DNA from: CAZNRY01 sp964575675
GTDB taxonomy: Bacteria > Eisenbacteria > RBG-16-71-46 > CAIMUX01 > VGJL01
Direction: 5' to 3'
DNA length: 14,329 nucleotides
Assembly: GCA_964575675.1 (NCBI GenBank)
Contig: CAZNRY010000104.1
Span: forward strand, 1-14,329
How positions within the stretch are numbered: the first letter of the stretch is position 1; each line of letters opens with the position of its first letter. Shown here one piece after another: positions 13,813 to 14,329 of the stretch. Position numbers and translations under genes: made by a program. The notes beneath the pieces were generated by a model. That model ran no database searches. It was given only the letters and a program-made list of their open reading frames with translations, and was not told where the DNA came from.

Positions 13813-14329
13813 TCAATGGGCGTGCGCCCTTCCGTTCTCAGTTTTCTCGCCGCTGGCTTCCATCGCTGGAGGTGCGGCGGGATCGGTCACGGGGACCCCG
13901 CGCTGGGTGAACTTCGCGTCTTTCTCCGGATCTCCGAGGCCCTTCAGATTGACCTTCCCCACGATCTCACGATCTTCAACGTTGACGCCGTGGGCTACGT
14001 AAGGGGAAAGGTCAATGGGCGCGAAGAGATAATCCTGAGCAACGAGGGCCATCCCGCACTTCGGACATTCCCCGGAGGCTTCACCGGCGATACTGGCGTG
14101 CATGGGGCAGAACCATGTTGCCTGATCTCCTTCGGCCGGTACTCTGCGCTGGAACTCCACTTTGTTCTTGGGGCCGCCGGGGAGCTGGACCTCAACCTTT
14201 CCATGCGCTTCGTCAATCGAGCGCGGATTCCATTGCATCGTGTAGCGGTAGATAAGGACCCCATCGAGGGAGAAAACCGTCTCGAATGCATTTGCTTTGG
14301 TGGCGGTCACGTATCCGCCGTGCAGGCAC
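13813..14329 (-). CDS. Heavy-metal-binding-domain protein, 5' end beyond right edge
   Basis: The frame stays open to the right edge. The residues before the internal GTG at 14310 read CLHGGY, which fits continued coding, so this is a partial gene rather than a 165-residue one. Numbering from the GTG, residues 67-91 carry the heavy-metal-binding motif FCPMH, then ECPKCGMALV (Cys68, Met70, His71, Cys82, Cys85, Met87), as found in CusB/CopA-associated metal-binding domains. A beta-rich N-terminal part precedes it (FETVFSLDGVLIYRY, then GKVEVQLPGG). After it comes a segment with a Pro/Ala/Glu-rich end finishing HAH. No transmembrane segment is seen in the part present; a signal peptide may lie outside the window. 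It heads the metal-binding gene pair with the Met-rich lipoprotein, on the strand opposite cusBA. Metal binding is well supported; its partner is unknown. Confidence 0.8.
   Translation of the reverse strand, partial: CLHGGYVTATKANAFETVFSLDGVLIYRYTMQWNPRSIDEAHGKVEVQLPGGPKNKVEFQRRVPAEGDQATWFCPMHASIAGEASGECPKCGMALVAQDYLFAPIDLSPYVAHGVNVEDREIVGKVNLKGLGDPEKDAKFTQRGVPVTDPAAPPAMEASGEKTENGRAHAH

Noticed and set aside
13131..13910. 259-codon plus-strand open frame over the Met-rich lipoprotein
   Set aside because: It runs through a strong hairpin and antisense to the lipoprotein and the metal-binding gene; no ribosome binding site or recognisable fold.

Overview
The window looks like a piece of chromosome from a GC-rich, uncultured Gram-negative bacterium. 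A secretin, an RND efflux pair, several signal peptides and two lipoproteins point to a diderm envelope. A secreted protein with two GACC-type cysteine repeats and a C-terminal TTWGEIKATYR tail resembles proteins I associate with Candidatus Eisenbacteria and related FCB/Planctomycetes-like metagenome lineages. That placement is an inference from recall, not a search result. I saw no rRNA, tRNA, CRISPR array, transposase or integrase.

Left part (1-5560, all minus strand): an envelope and secretome block. In transcription order it holds a secreted protein with GACC repeats (4755-5555) behind its own promoter-like site, a perfect GC-rich hairpin, a second promoter-like site, a secretin lipoprotein (2702-4375), a small aromatic-rich secreted protein (1850-2557), another perfect GC-rich hairpin, a large secreted protein made of a duplicated two-domain beta-sandwich unit (131-1789), and the first 41 codons of a further exported protein cut by the left edge (1-125). 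No other type II/IV secretion or pilus gene is visible, so the secretin is an orphan as far as this window shows.

Middle (5556-10752): about 700 bases without a gene, holding several dyads, an imperfect 21-bp direct repeat and overlapping sigma-54-like and sigma-70-like promoter candidates. The plus-strand pair cusB-cusA follows, a Cu(I)/Ag(I)-type RND adaptor and pump. The third component, a TolC/CusC-like outer membrane channel, is absent.

Right part (10768-14329, all minus strand): a metal-linked envelope block convergent with cusA. In transcription order it holds a heavy-metal-binding-domain protein (13813 to the right edge), a Met/His/Cys-rich small lipoprotein (13332-13694), a strong hairpin, a sigma-54-like promoter candidate, an exported protein of unknown family that may be frameshifted (12183-12902, continuation to 11995), a possible 13-codon leader ORF, and a membrane protein built like a sensor histidine kinase that has lost the phospho-accepting histidine and the ATP-binding boxes (10768-11931).

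Working model: the middle and right parts form a copper/silver handling locus, with a periplasmic pump, metal-binding envelope proteins and a degenerate membrane sensor. Its two operons on opposite strands both carry a GG-N10-GC (sigma-54-type) promoter candidate. The least explained elements are the Met/His-rich lipoprotein, the histidine-less kinase-like protein and the orphan-secretin cluster with its duplicated Ig-like partner.
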